Made by a program: the position numbers and the translations under genes. The notes below the pieces were generated by a model. That model had not been told where the DNA came from and ran no database searches. It saw only the letters and a program-made list of their open reading frames with translations. This document shows positions 9,158-18,853 of a stretch of DNA of 64,000 bases, one piece after another. The DNA lies in NCBI GenBank assembly GCA_051418055.1, contig JBPRGH010000052.1, positions 93,609-157,608 on the forward strand. The letters are read 5' to 3'. Numbering within the stretch: position 1 is the stretch's first letter; every line of letters starts with the position of its first letter. The stretch comes from JBPRGH01 sp051418055. Lineage in GTDB: Bacteria > Bacteroidota > Bacteroidia > Cytophagales > Cyclobacteriaceae.

Positions 9158-11053
9158 TTAACTAAAATATCTCCTGTACCACCATTGAAAAACCAAAAGC
9201 CCCCAAATCCGTGCATGGACATCACCGGGATTCATACTAAACAGTTTCTTTTTAAGTTTTCTTACCTCTCTGACATTAAAGATCCCCTGTTCTTCAATAA
9301 AATCATCTTTTAACAGGTCATCATTGATCTTTCCTTTCAGGTCATGGCGGAGCCAGTGAAGAAGCGGAACTTCAAATCCTTTCTTCGGGCGATTGTATAA
9401 TTCTGCAGGGAGTAAGTCCCTGAATGTATCCTGTACAATGCGCTTTCTTATGCCATTCCCTATTTTATATTCTTCGGGGAGACTGAAGGCAAAATTTACG
9501 ATCCTGTAATCGAGGAAAGGTACGCGAACCTCAAGGCTGTTCAGCATTGACATCCGGTCTACCTTGGCAAGCATATCATCAGGAAGTACCATTTTGCAAT
9601 CTGCCAGCAATTGCGAATTCAGATCATTTTGAATATGTCCGGTAAAATTCTTTTTAAAATCCGCATAAGAATCTTGCTGAACCAGTTTTCGGCTTTGGCT
9701 GGAAAGAAGGTTGAAGGCAGATCCTTCAGAGGCAAAGGATGCCCAGCGCCAGTAGCGTTCAGAAGGTGATAACTTCATTCCTTCACTCATTCTGTAGAGT
9801 TGCCGGAAGAGATTAGTAAGTTTATTATGCCGGGACTTGGGCAGCATATACCAGAGTGGTTGGCCTGCTGATATTAGATTCATCAAAGAACCGCCGTCAG
9901 ATAACTTTTTTAAAGCCTCATGCTTATTGTATCCTCCAAATAATTCATCGGCGCCATCACCACTTAAGGCTACGGTAGCATGTTTTTTTGTCTCCCTGCA
10001 AAGAAGGTTTACAGCAAGGGCAGAGGAATCTGCAAAAGGTTCGTCCATATAATCCAGTACACTCTCAATGCTCCGCAGCAGCTCATTACTTGATATTTCA
10101 AAGACCGTATGTTCAATACTGGCTTTTTTAGCTACTAATCGGGCATAATCGGTTTCATCGAAAAACTTCAGATCCTTATAACCTATGCTGAAGCTATGGA
10201 TGTCAGGCTTATGACGGGCTGCAAGCATGGTAATGACAGAGGAATCTATCCCGCCACTTAAGAATGTTCCCAAAGGTACGTCAGACACTAACCTTTGTTG
10301 TACCGAATCTTCCATAAGCGTAAATAAATGCTTTTGCTGCTCCTCATATGAAGATTTTTTATTTATAGCACTAGGATCATAGGGAATGGTGTAATACGCA
10401 GCTGATTTAATTTTTTCCGGTGAAATAGAATAGTAATGCCCCGGCTCCAGCTTTTTGATGCCCTTGAATATCGTCTTGGGAGCACTGATATAATTCATCT
10501 GAAGGTACTGCCATAGTGCTTCGTAGTCGATCTCTTTAGGAATACCGTATTTTAAAAGCGATTTAATTTCAGAGCCAAATAAAAACTTGTCGCCATCCTG
10601 AAAATAATAGAGTGGCTTAATACCCATTCGGTCACGGGCAAGGAATAGAATTTTTTCCTCCTTATCATAAATAGCAAAAGAGAAAAAACCATTGACTTTA
10701 TTCAGGCACTCTTTGCCATAGGCGATATAAAGATTTAAAAGTACTTCAGTGTCTGTTTCAGAATTGAACTGATAGCCTTTATCGACAAGGTCTTTTTTTA
10801 ATTCCCGATAATTAAAGATCTCTCCATTGTAAATGATCAAATAGCGTCCCGTAGCATCATGCATCGGCTGGTGGCCTGAGGAGGAGGTGTCAATAATGGA
10901 GAGCCTGCGATGCCCTAAAGCAACAGTATTATCATGGTAAGAATCGTGATAATCAGGTCCTCTGCTTTCGATGACACGTGTTGCATTCTCCAGGTGGACA
11001 AAATGCATCCTGCCGATCATATTAAAGGCATATACTCCGGTAATTCCGCACAT
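9158..11053 (-). CDS. asnB: Asparagine synthase (glutamine-hydrolysing)
   Basis: Cytosolic ATP-dependent enzyme that moves ammonia from glutamine to aspartate (or to a related carboxylate). Cys2 is the N-terminal nucleophile of the class II glutaminase domain (1-about 210), with RGPDYHD, GHRRLSIID and YNGEIFNY motifs. The synthetase domain (about 230-631) contains the PP-loop SGGIDSS at 266-272 and the SGDGADELFGGY motif. At 631 residues it belongs to the group of AsnB-like amidotransferases that also includes cell-surface polysaccharide modifiers (WbpS/ExoSO types), so biosynthetic asparagine formation is likely but not certain. It stands alone between the OmpA pair and the FtsX-type permease. 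Confidence 0.9.
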   Translation of the reverse strand: MCGITGVYAFNMIGRMHFVHLENATRVIESRGPDYHDSYHDNTVALGHRRLSIIDTSSSGHQPMHDATGRYLIIYNGEIFNYRELKKDLVDKGYQFNSETDTEVLLNLYIAYGKECLNKVNGFFSFAIYDKEEKILFLARDRMGIKPLYYFQDGDKFLFGSEIKSLLKYGIPKEIDYEALWQYLQMNYISAPKTIFKGIKKLEPGHYYSISPEKIKSAAYYTIPYDPSAINKKSSYEEQQKHLFTLMEDSVQQRLVSDVPLGTFLSGGIDSSVITMLAARHKPDIHSFSIGYKDLKFFDETDYARLVAKKASIEHTVFEISSNELLRSIESVLDYMDEPFADSSALAVNLLCRETKKHATVALSGDGADELFGGYNKHEALKKLSDGGSLMNLISAGQPLWYMLPKSRHNKLTNLFRQLYRMSEGMKLSPSERYWRWASFASEGSAFNLLSSQSRKLVQQDSYADFKKNFTGHIQNDLNSQLLADCKMVLPDDMLAKVDRMSMLNSLEVRVPFLDYRIVNFAFSLPEEYKIGNGIRKRIVQDTFRDLLPAELYNRPKKGFEVPLLHWLRHDLKGKINDDLLKDDFIEEQGIFNVREVRKLKKKLFSMNPGDVHARIWGLLVFQWWYRRYFS

Positions 11054-11127
11054 GAATATTAATTTTAAATGACAAAAATGCCATATTATTATCTAATAAC
11101 AACAGTTATTAATTTTAAAGCCAAGCC

Positions 11128-13755
11128 TTACTCACTTCTTAAACTATCAATTGGATTTTTACCGGCGGCATTTGCTGTTTGAAAAAGAATAACTACCAGG
11201 GAAATAAAAAGAAGTATGAAAAAAGGAAGAGCGAATAATTCTGGTTTTATTGTCATTCTATAGGCAAACTGTTGGAGCCATTTATCTAATAACCAGTAAC
11301 TTATCGGAATGGCTACAATGCTTGCGAAAACCAGTGGAAGACTAAATTTTAGGGCAAAAGAAGTTGTGAGTGATGTTACATTTGCACCGAAGACTTTTCG
11401 AATCCCTATTTCTTTTGTTTTTCTAAAGAGGGTATAGGATGCCATTGCAAATAAACCCATGCAAGCTATTACTACAGCTAGTATGGAGAAAATTGTGATG
11501 ATCCTGCTCGTATAAAGCTCGGTTTTATACTGCTCATTATAAAGATCATCAAGAAAGAAAAACTGGAAAGGTCGATCAGGGAAAATATCTTTCCACATTT
11601 TTTCTATTGCAATTACCTGCTTTGGAAGATCATTGCCGGTAAGATTAATTGTTAGAAATTTTTTATAGCCTCCTCTTGTCCAATAAAAAGATGGAGCTAC
11701 CTCCTTGTGTAGTGATTGCTCATTAAAAGATTCAACAACACCTATAATTTCCATCTCAGTACCCATGACCAGCTTCTGACCAATAAGGTCTTCCGGTCTT
11801 TTTAAGTTAAAGGCTTGAACAGCTGCATTATTAACGATTATATATTGTAGCGAGTCGCTATACAATGGAAAGTTTTTACCTGCTATTAATTTCAAGTTAT
11901 ATGTATCAATGAAATTCTCATCAACCCGGGTTAGATAGGCAGAAATAAGAAGGTCTTGTCCTTTTAGTTTACTCCTTCCCAGCCATTCATTTGTTCTTCC
12001 CGGAATGTTTGAGCTGACGGTTGAGCCATCTATATAGCTGTACGTATTTAGTTTTTTCTTTAATACATTTAACCTGTTGTTAAAGGTAGAATCTACTTCT
12101 TCTCCAACTCCGGGAAGTAGCTTCAGGATTAATTTTTTCCGAACATCAAAACCAAGATCTTTATTTTGCAGGAATTCCAGCTGGTAAAAAATGCCTAATG
12201 TACAGATGATCAGGATTAATGATATGGCAAATTGAAAAGTTACAAGTCCTTTTTTTATATAAGCCTCTCCTTCTGTAGGTTTTATTCCCTTTAAGGCATT
12301 ACTCAATTTAAATCCTGAGATGGTAAGGAGAGGATAAAAAGCTGTTAATAATGAAACTGAGGACAAAATTAAAAACAAATACATCCAGAATTCAGGTGAT
12401 GTAAATAATTTGAAATCAATCTTTGTTCCAAAAAAGGTGTTGAACTGTGGTGAGAATTTATAGATCAGCAATAGAGCAAAAAGTAAGGATATTAAGTTAA
12501 TTAGCAATGATTCTATAAGAAATTGCCCCATTAAAGAAGCTTTGGAAGAACCTATAACCTTTCGGATCCCAATTTCTTTGGTGCGTTCAAGAGTTCGTGA
12601 AGTGTTAAGGTTAATTTGGTTAACTACGGCTATGAGTAAAATTAATATCCCAATTACTATAAGAATATCTATCAGGTATTTATGACCAGTAGGATGAAAT
12701 TCATTTTCCAATTTCGAATGGAGATGGATCTTTTCCAGTGGCTGGAGCCCAAACTGATAATCTATAAGAGGTTTATCTTTTAGGTACTCACCTAAATAAT
12801 GGTCTTTAAAAAGATTAAGCCTTGAATTTATTTCTGTTATATCATTTTCATTGTTCAAAAGGATATAGGTGTAAAAGCCATCCCAGGTGAATAAGCTGCG
12901 GTCACCATAGACATTAAACCAGGACAATAAAACGTCAGGTTTAAAATGACTATTGGCAGGAAGGTCTTTGTATACACCTGTAATAATCCAGTTTTCCTGA
13001 AGGTTACTGGATAACTCCAATCCTACAATATCAGTATGCCCAAAGAATTTTAATGCAACTTTTTCAGATAGTATAATTTTATTGGAACCTGAAAGTGCTG
13101 ATTGAGGGTCGCCTGTAATAAATTGCATATCAAAAATAGTAAGGAAGCTACTATCGGCTATAAATGCATTTGGTATAGAAAAGCTGATCTTCTTCCCATT
13201 TTTTGTTCTAGTGTTAAAAACAGGTTCAATGTTTTTACTTGCGGGAAATATTCTTGCTGTTTCTTTAATTTCGGGGTAAAATTCTTCCATGGCTAATCCT
13301 ACCTCCGGTAGAGTCATGGCCCGTGAATATTGAAGCTCACCATTGAGATATCTTGAGCTTGATATCCTGTATATTTTTTCTGAGTTGGAATGGAATTTGT
13401 CAAAGCTCTTCTGCTGATGGACATGCTGAAAAATAAAAAGTGATGCACAAAGGCTGAGGCTTAATCCTATAATATTTATTATTGAAAAGCTCCTGGCTTT
13501 TCGAAGGTTACGATAACCTGCTTTAAAATTTAGACGGACAAGAGAAAGGTTGATGAATGGGAGATGGATTGATCTTATATTAGATATTCGGATGAACCTG
13601 ATTACATACCAAAAATAGATGATCTGTGATAACTTATTTTTATTGATCCTTTTACTATACAATTCATGAAGATCACCCTGGATTTCTTCAAGAAGTTCAG
13701 GCTTGCAAAAAAACTCCAGGAGTCTGTCGGCCCACTTTGGCGGTTGTTGCTGCAT
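11128..13755 (-). CDS. FtsX/MacB-type ABC transporter permease
   Basis: 875-residue inner-membrane protein with the Bacteroidota layout: an N-terminal cytoplasmic prefix domain (PPKWADRLLEFFCKPE...GDLHELY, about 4-35), then two MacB-like units, each with one transmembrane helix, a periplasmic domain (about 120-340 and 540-740) and a three-helix FtsX block (about 360-500 and 760-870). KEIGIRKV(I/F)G appears in both FtsX blocks. The cognate ATPase gene is not adjacent. These permeases work as mechanotransmitters in lipoprotein, antibiotic or peptide handling. It begins 2 bases after a PadR-type regulator gene, a common pair in this phylum, so PadR probably controls it. Confidence 0.88.
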   Translation of the reverse strand: MQQQPPKWADRLLEFFCKPELLEEIQGDLHELYSKRINKNKLSQIIYFWYVIRFIRISNIRSIHLPFINLSLVRLNFKAGYRNLRKARSFSIINIIGLSLSLCASLFIFQHVHQQKSFDKFHSNSEKIYRISSSRYLNGELQYSRAMTLPEVGLAMEEFYPEIKETARIFPASKNIEPVFNTRTKNGKKISFSIPNAFIADSSFLTIFDMQFITGDPQSALSGSNKIILSEKVALKFFGHTDIVGLELSSNLQENWIITGVYKDLPANSHFKPDVLLSWFNVYGDRSLFTWDGFYTYILLNNENDITEINSRLNLFKDHYLGEYLKDKPLIDYQFGLQPLEKIHLHSKLENEFHPTGHKYLIDILIVIGILILLIAVVNQINLNTSRTLERTKEIGIRKVIGSSKASLMGQFLIESLLINLISLLFALLLIYKFSPQFNTFFGTKIDFKLFTSPEFWMYLFLILSSVSLLTAFYPLLTISGFKLSNALKGIKPTEGEAYIKKGLVTFQFAISLILIICTLGIFYQLEFLQNKDLGFDVRKKLILKLLPGVGEEVDSTFNNRLNVLKKKLNTYSYIDGSTVSSNIPGRTNEWLGRSKLKGQDLLISAYLTRVDENFIDTYNLKLIAGKNFPLYSDSLQYIIVNNAAVQAFNLKRPEDLIGQKLVMGTEMEIIGVVESFNEQSLHKEVAPSFYWTRGGYKKFLTINLTGNDLPKQVIAIEKMWKDIFPDRPFQFFFLDDLYNEQYKTELYTSRIITIFSILAVVIACMGLFAMASYTLFRKTKEIGIRKVFGANVTSLTTSFALKFSLPLVFASIVAIPISYWLLDKWLQQFAYRMTIKPELFALPFFILLFISLVVILFQTANAAGKNPIDSLRSE

Positions 13756-13757
13756 TT

Positions 13758-14081
13758 TTATTCAAAATTGAGTTGTAACTTACCGTAAAGCTGGGTGCGC
13801 AATTCGTACATTTCATCAAGAACACGCTTACCGGGAATCGTAAGCTGAAATATACGTTTACGTCTTCCGCCTCTTTCTTCAGTGGCACCACCCATAGATG
13901 ATTTTAGATAACCTTTTGCTTCAAGCCGTTTCAGGACTGTATGGATGGCGCTTATATTTATCTTCCTGCCGGTTTGTCGCTCAATCTCCTCCATTACAGC
14001 AACTCCATAAGCTTCATTTGCCAATGCTCCAACCGTTAGTAAAACGAGCTCCTCCAACTCGCCTATTGAATCTCTTTTCAT
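13758..14081 (-). CDS. PadR-family transcriptional regulator
   Basis: 107-residue winged-helix repressor. The sequence has the PadR hallmark: LEELVLLTVGALANEAYGV at about 8-26, a recognition region TVLKRLEAKGYL at about 47-58, and the beta-wing with GGRRKRIFQLT. PadR proteins typically sense small toxic molecules and repress efflux or ABC systems. It is immediately upstream of the FtsX-type permease gene on the same strand (2-bp gap), so the two form an operon. A perfect 17-bp inverted repeat 12 bp upstream of its start is a strong candidate for its own operator. The natural ligand is unknown. Confidence 0.9.
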   Translation of the reverse strand: MKRDSIGELEELVLLTVGALANEAYGVAVMEEIERQTGRKINISAIHTVLKRLEAKGYLKSSMGGATEERGGRRKRIFQLTIPGKRVLDEMYELRTQLYGKLQLNFE

Positions 14082-14092
14082 ATAGATTTCAT

Positions 14093-14138
14093 ATTATACA
14101 AAAGTGAAAGTAATATATTTATTTCACTTTTGTATAAT
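14093..14138 (-). promoter_or_regulatory. 46-bp perfect inverted repeat, candidate PadR operator
   Basis: The two 17-bp arms, ATTATACAAAAGTGAAA at 14093-14109 and its exact reverse complement at 14122-14138, are separated by 12 A/T bases. The element ends 12 bp before the padR start codon (14081) on the minus strand. There is no G+C-rich stem or T-run, so it is unlike a terminator. Autoregulation by PadR through a site overlapping its own promoter is the simplest reading. Confidence 0.6.
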
Positions 14139-14308
14139 TATTTGTCTTCTTTTTGTGGTCCTATTCTTATTCTTTCTGTTATCTCTGGCTTGTGGTATCA
14201 GATCCTGAAATAAATTCAGGATTCCGGGTTTGGATTTTTAAGACTAGGGAATTAATTCAGCATCTTTTATTGTAGAACATTACTTTTAAGTCGTGAATTT
14301 CTCAAATC

Positions 14309-17218
14309 TCACATCTCCTTCAAAGCCTCCCACAATATCTCCGCCGGATGTTTCGCAATTCTCCCCGTACCATCATAGATCTGATGCCTGCAACTTGTTC
14401 CCGCTGCTGCAATGATCACATCATTGGATAATTTTCTTATTGTAGGAAAAAGCACCAGCTCGCCAATCTGCTGGCTTACGTCATAATGTTCTTTTTCATA
14501 TCCAAATGATCCGGCCATACCACAGCAGCCGGATGGGATCAGGAGCACTTCATAGTTCTGTGGCAACATCAATGTCTTTTTTGCAGCTACCATTGTAGAT
14601 AATGCTTTCTGATGACAATGGCCATGTAGCCGTATCAGCTTTTTATCATCTGTAAATGAAGAATGTTTTATCCGTCCTTCCTGAAATTCTCGCCCAATAA
14701 ACTCTTCCAGCAATAAAACATTTTCACTTATCTCTGCCGCAGGTTTTTTGAGGTCTTCTTCAACTAATGCAGGATATTCATCCCGAAAGCTCAAAATGGC
14801 AGACGGTTCCAAACCTATCAGGGGAGTTTCTTCTGAAATAAGTTTTTCAAATACCCGGACGTTCTTTTCAGCCTGTTTTTTTGCCTGCATTAATAATCCC
14901 TTTGAAATAGCGGCTCGTCCACTATCGGAATGATCAGGTATTTCTACTTCATAATTAAGGCGGCTCAGCAGCTTTATGGCTTTAATGCCTATTTCCGTAT
15001 CATTATAGTTAGTGAATTCATCACAGAAGAAATAGACCTTTCCGATAGGACTGGAAGGGGTGATATTGGCTTTATTTTTTTTATACCAGGAGATCAACGA
15101 GTGCTTGTAAACGGGAGGAAGCGACCTTTGAGGAGCTATTCCCATAAATTTTTTCAGCAAGGGCTGCTTAAGTGCCAGATTTGTGATGCCTGGAAATTTA
15201 CTTCCTATTTTATTTAAAGCCCCAATATTTGCCATCAGCCGGTTTCGAAGCGGGAATCCGTTTTCTTTATAATACTGGTATTGTGCCTCTGCCTTTACAC
15301 GTGCAATATCAACATTGGAGGGGCATTCAGATGTACATCCTTTGCAGGAAAGACATAGATCTAGTACCTCCATGATCTCTTTATTATCAAAGGCATTTAA
15401 TTTCTGCGGATTATTTAGAGCTTCACGTATAATATTTGCCCGGCCACGTGTTGTATCCTTTTCGTTTTTAGTGGCCATATAGCTGGGGCACATGGTACCT
15501 CCGGATAGATGCGTCTTCCGGCAATCCCCTGAACCATTACATTGCTCAACAGCACGTACAATTCCCTTTGTTTGCTTAAAGTCAAAAATTGTGTCGTATT
15601 CTGGGGTATGTTGTTCAGGCTCAAATCGTAGAAAAGAATTCATAGATGGAGTATCCACTATCTTTCCCGGATTAAAAATATTATCAGGATCCCAGGATTT
15701 TTTTACTTCTTTAAGCATCTGGTAGCATTTGTCACCAATCATAAAAGGAATAAATTCTCCTCTTAGCCTGCCGTCACCATGTTCACCGCTTAGCGAACCT
15801 CTGTACTTTTTTACCAAAGCGGCTACTTCAGTAGCTACTGTACGGAAAAGCTCGTTTCCTTCCTTTGTTTTTAGGTTTATTATTGGCCTTAAATGTAATT
15901 CACCGGAACCTGCATGAGCATAATGAACACAAAACAACCCATGTTTTTTTAGCTGTTCGTTAAATTCCTTTATATAAGCAGGCAGATCCTGTACGTCCAC
16001 TGCAGTATCTTCAATAACAGGCACAGGTTTGGCATCTCCCGGCATATTTGAGAGTAGTCCTAAACCAGCTTTACGTAATTCCCATACACGTTTGGTGTTT
16101 TCTCCGGTAACGAGGGGAAAATGATATCCAAGTCTTTCTTTTTTAAGCTGTTCCGTTAGCTGAGCAACTTTTTGCTCCACTTCATTCATATCTTCACCAC
16201 GCAATTCCACTACAAGGATGGCTTCAGGGTCTCCTTCTATAAAAAACCTGTTCTGGCGATGCTCAATATTTCCCTTTGTACGATCAAGGATATAATGATC
16301 CATTAATTCACATGCAGAAGGATCATATTTGAGTGCTGTCAGAGTAGCCTTTAGTGAATCATAAAGATTTTTGAAATGGATGCACAGCAGCCCTATGTTT
16401 GGTGAGGGGATCGGTACTGTTTTTATTTTTGCTTCGGTAATAAAGGCTAAAGTACCTTCTGAACCGGCAATAATCTTACAAAAATTAAAATCCTCACCTG
16501 TTTTATTAAAAGGCGCTGAATCCATCAGGAGATCTAAGGCATAACCGGTGTTACGCCGGGGTATGGATCTTTTAGGATACTGTAATTCAATTTCCTTCCT
16601 GTTTTCTTCAGGAGCCAATAAATCATTTATATTTCTGTAGATCTCTCCCTCCAGGTTATCCTGCTTACATTTTTGGTCAAATACTTTAGGGGAAACGGCC
16701 TTAAAAGTGGTAGTCGAGCCATCCGATAAAACGGCTTTAACTTCAATTAAATGTTCTCTTGTGCTTCCGTAAACAATAGAATTTGATCCACAGGAATTAT
16801 TCCCGATCATACCACCGATCATAGCCCTGTTTGCCGTAGAAGTTTCAGGCCCGAAAAACAGGTTAAAATCTTTTAGGTGTTTGTTGAGATCATCACGAAT
16901 GACACCAGGTTGAACGCGCACCCATCCTTCTTCAGGATTTGTCTCAAGCACTTTTGTCATGAAACGGGAGATATCTACCACTATCCCTTTACCTACTACC
17001 TGTCCGGCCAGAGAGGTGCCGGCAGCCCGTGGAATAAGCGGTATTTTAGTATCATGTGCAAATTTCACAAGTGATGTAATATCCTCTTCATCAGCAGGAT
17101 AGGCGACTGCCAATGGTATCTCACGATAAGCAGAAGCATCGACGGAATACAGCTTTTTATAAAGGTCTTCATCAAAAATTTGACCTTTAAACGGTATATT
17201 TTTTAATTTTTCTATCAA
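14309..17218 (-). CDS. FAD-linked oxidase with 4Fe-4S and CCG domains (YdiJ/D-2-hydroxyacid dehydrogenase type)
   Basis: 969-residue fusion protein. The N-terminal half is a VAO/PCMH flavoprotein: IPRAAGTSLAGQVVG (about 62-76) and NNSCG bind FAD, and a FAD-oxidase C-terminal domain runs to about 530. It ends with CVHYAHAGSGELHLRP and SGEHGDGR, typical of glycolate/D-lactate/D-2-hydroxyglutarate dehydrogenases. A Fe-S part follows with CNGSGDCRK and a CLSCKGCTSECP ferredoxin motif near residue 618, then a CCG-type domain with HGHCHQKAL and SGCCGMAGSFGYE near 895. The layout matches YdiJ-type D-2-hydroxyglutarate dehydrogenases that feed electrons to quinone. Substrate not provable from sequence. 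It is divergent from an NlpC/P60 gene. Confidence 0.88.
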   Translation of the reverse strand: MIEKLKNIPFKGQIFDEDLYKKLYSVDASAYREIPLAVAYPADEEDITSLVKFAHDTKIPLIPRAAGTSLAGQVVGKGIVVDISRFMTKVLETNPEEGWVRVQPGVIRDDLNKHLKDFNLFFGPETSTANRAMIGGMIGNNSCGSNSIVYGSTREHLIEVKAVLSDGSTTTFKAVSPKVFDQKCKQDNLEGEIYRNINDLLAPEENRKEIELQYPKRSIPRRNTGYALDLLMDSAPFNKTGEDFNFCKIIAGSEGTLAFITEAKIKTVPIPSPNIGLLCIHFKNLYDSLKATLTALKYDPSACELMDHYILDRTKGNIEHRQNRFFIEGDPEAILVVELRGEDMNEVEQKVAQLTEQLKKERLGYHFPLVTGENTKRVWELRKAGLGLLSNMPGDAKPVPVIEDTAVDVQDLPAYIKEFNEQLKKHGLFCVHYAHAGSGELHLRPIINLKTKEGNELFRTVATEVAALVKKYRGSLSGEHGDGRLRGEFIPFMIGDKCYQMLKEVKKSWDPDNIFNPGKIVDTPSMNSFLRFEPEQHTPEYDTIFDFKQTKGIVRAVEQCNGSGDCRKTHLSGGTMCPSYMATKNEKDTTRGRANIIREALNNPQKLNAFDNKEIMEVLDLCLSCKGCTSECPSNVDIARVKAEAQYQYYKENGFPLRNRLMANIGALNKIGSKFPGITNLALKQPLLKKFMGIAPQRSLPPVYKHSLISWYKKNKANITPSSPIGKVYFFCDEFTNYNDTEIGIKAIKLLSRLNYEVEIPDHSDSGRAAISKGLLMQAKKQAEKNVRVFEKLISEETPLIGLEPSAILSFRDEYPALVEEDLKKPAAEISENVLLLEEFIGREFQEGRIKHSSFTDDKKLIRLHGHCHQKALSTMVAAKKTLMLPQNYEVLLIPSGCCGMAGSFGYEKEHYDVSQQIGELVLFPTIRKLSNDVIIAAAGTSCRHQIYDGTGRIAKHPAEILWEALKEM

Positions 17219-17270
17219 GTTTAGGTAATTTAACCGTTATAAATTTAACGGTAATTATTTTTTAAGAAAG

Positions 17271-17750
17271 ATGCAAAAGCTTAAAATCTTCTTTCAATTT
17301 TTTATACTGCTACTGATCTTCAGTTCCTGCGCCTCATCAAAAAAGCTTGCGGAGCGACAAAGAAAGGTAAATTATCTGGTATCTACAGCAAGATCATATA
17401 TTGGTACTCCTTATCAATGGGGTGGTACGACAAGTGCCGGGATGGATTGCAGCGGATTATTATGCTCCTCTTTTTCATCCGTAGGATATAATCTCCCCCG
17501 CATGTCGGAAGATCAAAAAAAGGAAGGTAAGAAAATCAAAAGGATAGATGACCTGCAGGTAGGTGACCTTGTATTTTTTGCAACCGGAAAGAGAAAAAGG
17601 AAGGTGACGCATGTAGGAATGGTTACAGAAGTAAAAGGTGATGAAGAGATATATTTTATTCATTCATCATCCTCAAGAGGCGTAGTGGAAAGCAATATTT
17701 TTTCCTCTTACTACTATACAAGATTCAGGCTCGCCCGCCGTATTTTTTAA
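17271..17750 (+). CDS. NlpC/P60 (C40) peptidoglycan endopeptidase lipoprotein
   Basis: 159-residue lipoprotein. The signal ends at FSSC with Cys20 as lipid anchor. The NlpC/P60 catalytic set is complete: Cys60 in GMDCSGL, His114 in THVGMV and His131 in IHSSSS. The Sec signal and short N-terminal region resemble Spr/MepS. It would cut D-Glu/meso-DAP type cross-links in peptidoglycan from the outer-membrane side of the periplasm. The gene is alone, 52 bp from the divergent FAD oxidase and 132 bp before dps. Confidence 0.92.
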   Translation: MQKLKIFFQFFILLLIFSSCASSKKLAERQRKVNYLVSTARSYIGTPYQWGGTTSAGMDCSGLLCSSFSSVGYNLPRMSEDQKKEGKKIKRIDDLQVGDLVFFATGKRKRKVTHVGMVTEVKGDEEIYFIHSSSSRGVVESNIFSSYYYTRFRLARRIF

Positions 17751-17882
17751 TCATTATAAATTATAGGAAGATCAGCTTTTTCTATAGCTTTTATATCAAA
17801 AAAACAGCCATTTTGAGGTAATTTTGATGTATACAAAGGCAGCAAAATTGTTGCTTATTTTAATACAAAAACTCAAAATACA

Positions 17883-18353
17883 ATGAAAACTGAAATTGTC
17901 GAATTAAGCAAGCAGGACCACAAGGAATTAGTTGAGATTTTAAATGTGCTCCTGGTAAATTATCAGATCTATTACCAAAACCTTCGCGGATTTCACTGGA
18001 ATGTTGAGGGTGATCTTTTCTTTGAATTACATGAAAAATTTGAAGAGCTTTATACAAACGCGCAGGAAGCTATTGATGAGATAGCAGAACGTATCCTTAC
18101 TTTAGGGGGAGTGCCTTATCATACATATTCGGATTATATTAAGCAGGCCAAGATCAAAGAAGAACGTGATATCCGTGATGGAAAAGAATGTGTGGGAATA
18201 ACCCTGGAAAATCTTAAGACCATTTTAAATTATGAAAAAGAAGTCCTATCAAAAGCAAAATCTTCAGATGATGAAGGTACGGCAGGGTTAGTTAGAGATT
18301 ATATAAAGCATCATGAAAAAGTGATGTGGATGCTTAAATCATTCCTAAAATGA
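17883..18353 (+). CDS. dps: Dps-family ferritin-like DNA-protection protein
   Basis: 156-residue cytosolic protein that would form a 12-subunit cage, oxidise Fe2+ with H2O2 and store iron, protecting DNA during starvation or oxidative stress. The inter-subunit ferroxidase ligands are visible with the normal spacing: His38 (RGFHWNV), His50, Asp65 and Glu69 (DEIAERI). The N-terminus is short with few basic residues, so non-specific DNA binding may be weak. It is transcribed alone; a hairpin at 18377-18415 may end its transcript. The 132-bp upstream gap holds TAATTTTG at 17819-17826, which fits the Bacteroidota -7 element. Confidence 0.93.
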   Translation: MKTEIVELSKQDHKELVEILNVLLVNYQIYYQNLRGFHWNVEGDLFFELHEKFEELYTNAQEAIDEIAERILTLGGVPYHTYSDYIKQAKIKEERDIRDGKECVGITLENLKTILNYEKEVLSKAKSSDDEGTAGLVRDYIKHHEKVMWMLKSFLK

Positions 18354-18376
18354 ACCAATAATATTTGAAATAAACC

Positions 18377-18415
18377 ACCGGAAGGAATTATAGGTCATCT
18401 AAAGTTTCTTCCGGT
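18377..18415 (+). terminator. Candidate terminator after dps
   Basis: ACCGGAAG at 18377-18384 and CTTCCGGT at 18408-18415 form a perfect 8-bp stem with a 23-base loop, 24 bp after the dps stop codon. Only a weak T-run (AATTT) follows, so termination may be inefficient. Confidence 0.5.
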
Positions 18416-18507
18416 AATTTGTCGGTTTCGCGATAGTAAATATGAAATAAATTTTGTAATTTTCTTCTCCAGTTAACAATTAATGCGGTCAGAAAAGGAG
18501 AGAATCA

Positions 18508-18852
18508 ATGAGATTAGGAGTTATAGGAAGCCGAAAATTTACCAATTATACCCAAATGGTCAAATATTTGGCCAAGAAGGGAACTGTTGATCTTGTTGTC
18601 ACCGGTGATTCTGAGGGCGCCGATCAACTTGCAAAAGAATATGCACAGTCACATAATATTCCTTTTGAATTCTTTCCACAAGATAAAGAAGCTATTGTTA
18701 ATAACAGTGATATTATAATTGCATTCTGGGATGGTAAATCCGAAGGCACACAGGATATCCTAAGGCTAGCGAAACGTGCCGGTAAGCGTATAGAAATAGT
18801 TTTCCTTGAAAAGAAATTAACTGAAGCTCCCTTTGGTTATTTTGTGCTTTAG
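18508..18852 (+). CDS. Stand-alone SLOG-domain (YspA/DUF2493-like) protein
   Basis: 114-residue protein with a Rossmann-like SLOG fold: an N-terminal LGVIGSRKF strand-loop (about 3-11), VVTGDSEGADQLAKEYA (about 31-47) and IIAFWDGKSEGT (about 70-81). The GSR and GDSEGAD loops form the nucleotide-derived ligand pocket of the SLOG superfamily, which includes DprA, TIR-associated sensors and YspA. A clear Shine-Dalgarno stretch (AAAGGAGAG, 18494-18502) lies 5 bases before the ATG, which is uncommon in Bacteroidota and supports this start. The next gene is convergent and 1 bp away. Function unknown; binding of nucleotide or ADP-ribose-like ligands is inferred from the family. Confidence 0.8.
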   Translation: MRLGVIGSRKFTNYTQMVKYLAKKGTVDLVVTGDSEGADQLAKEYAQSHNIPFEFFPQDKEAIVNNSDIIIAFWDGKSEGTQDILRLAKRAGKRIEIVFLEKKLTEAPFGYFVL

Positions 18853-18853
18853 C

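Noticed and set aside
14093..14138. The padR-upstream inverted repeat as a terminator of the FAD oxidase gene
   Set aside because: Stem is almost all A/T, lacks a terminal T-run and lies about 170 bp from that gene's stop but 12 bp from the padR start.
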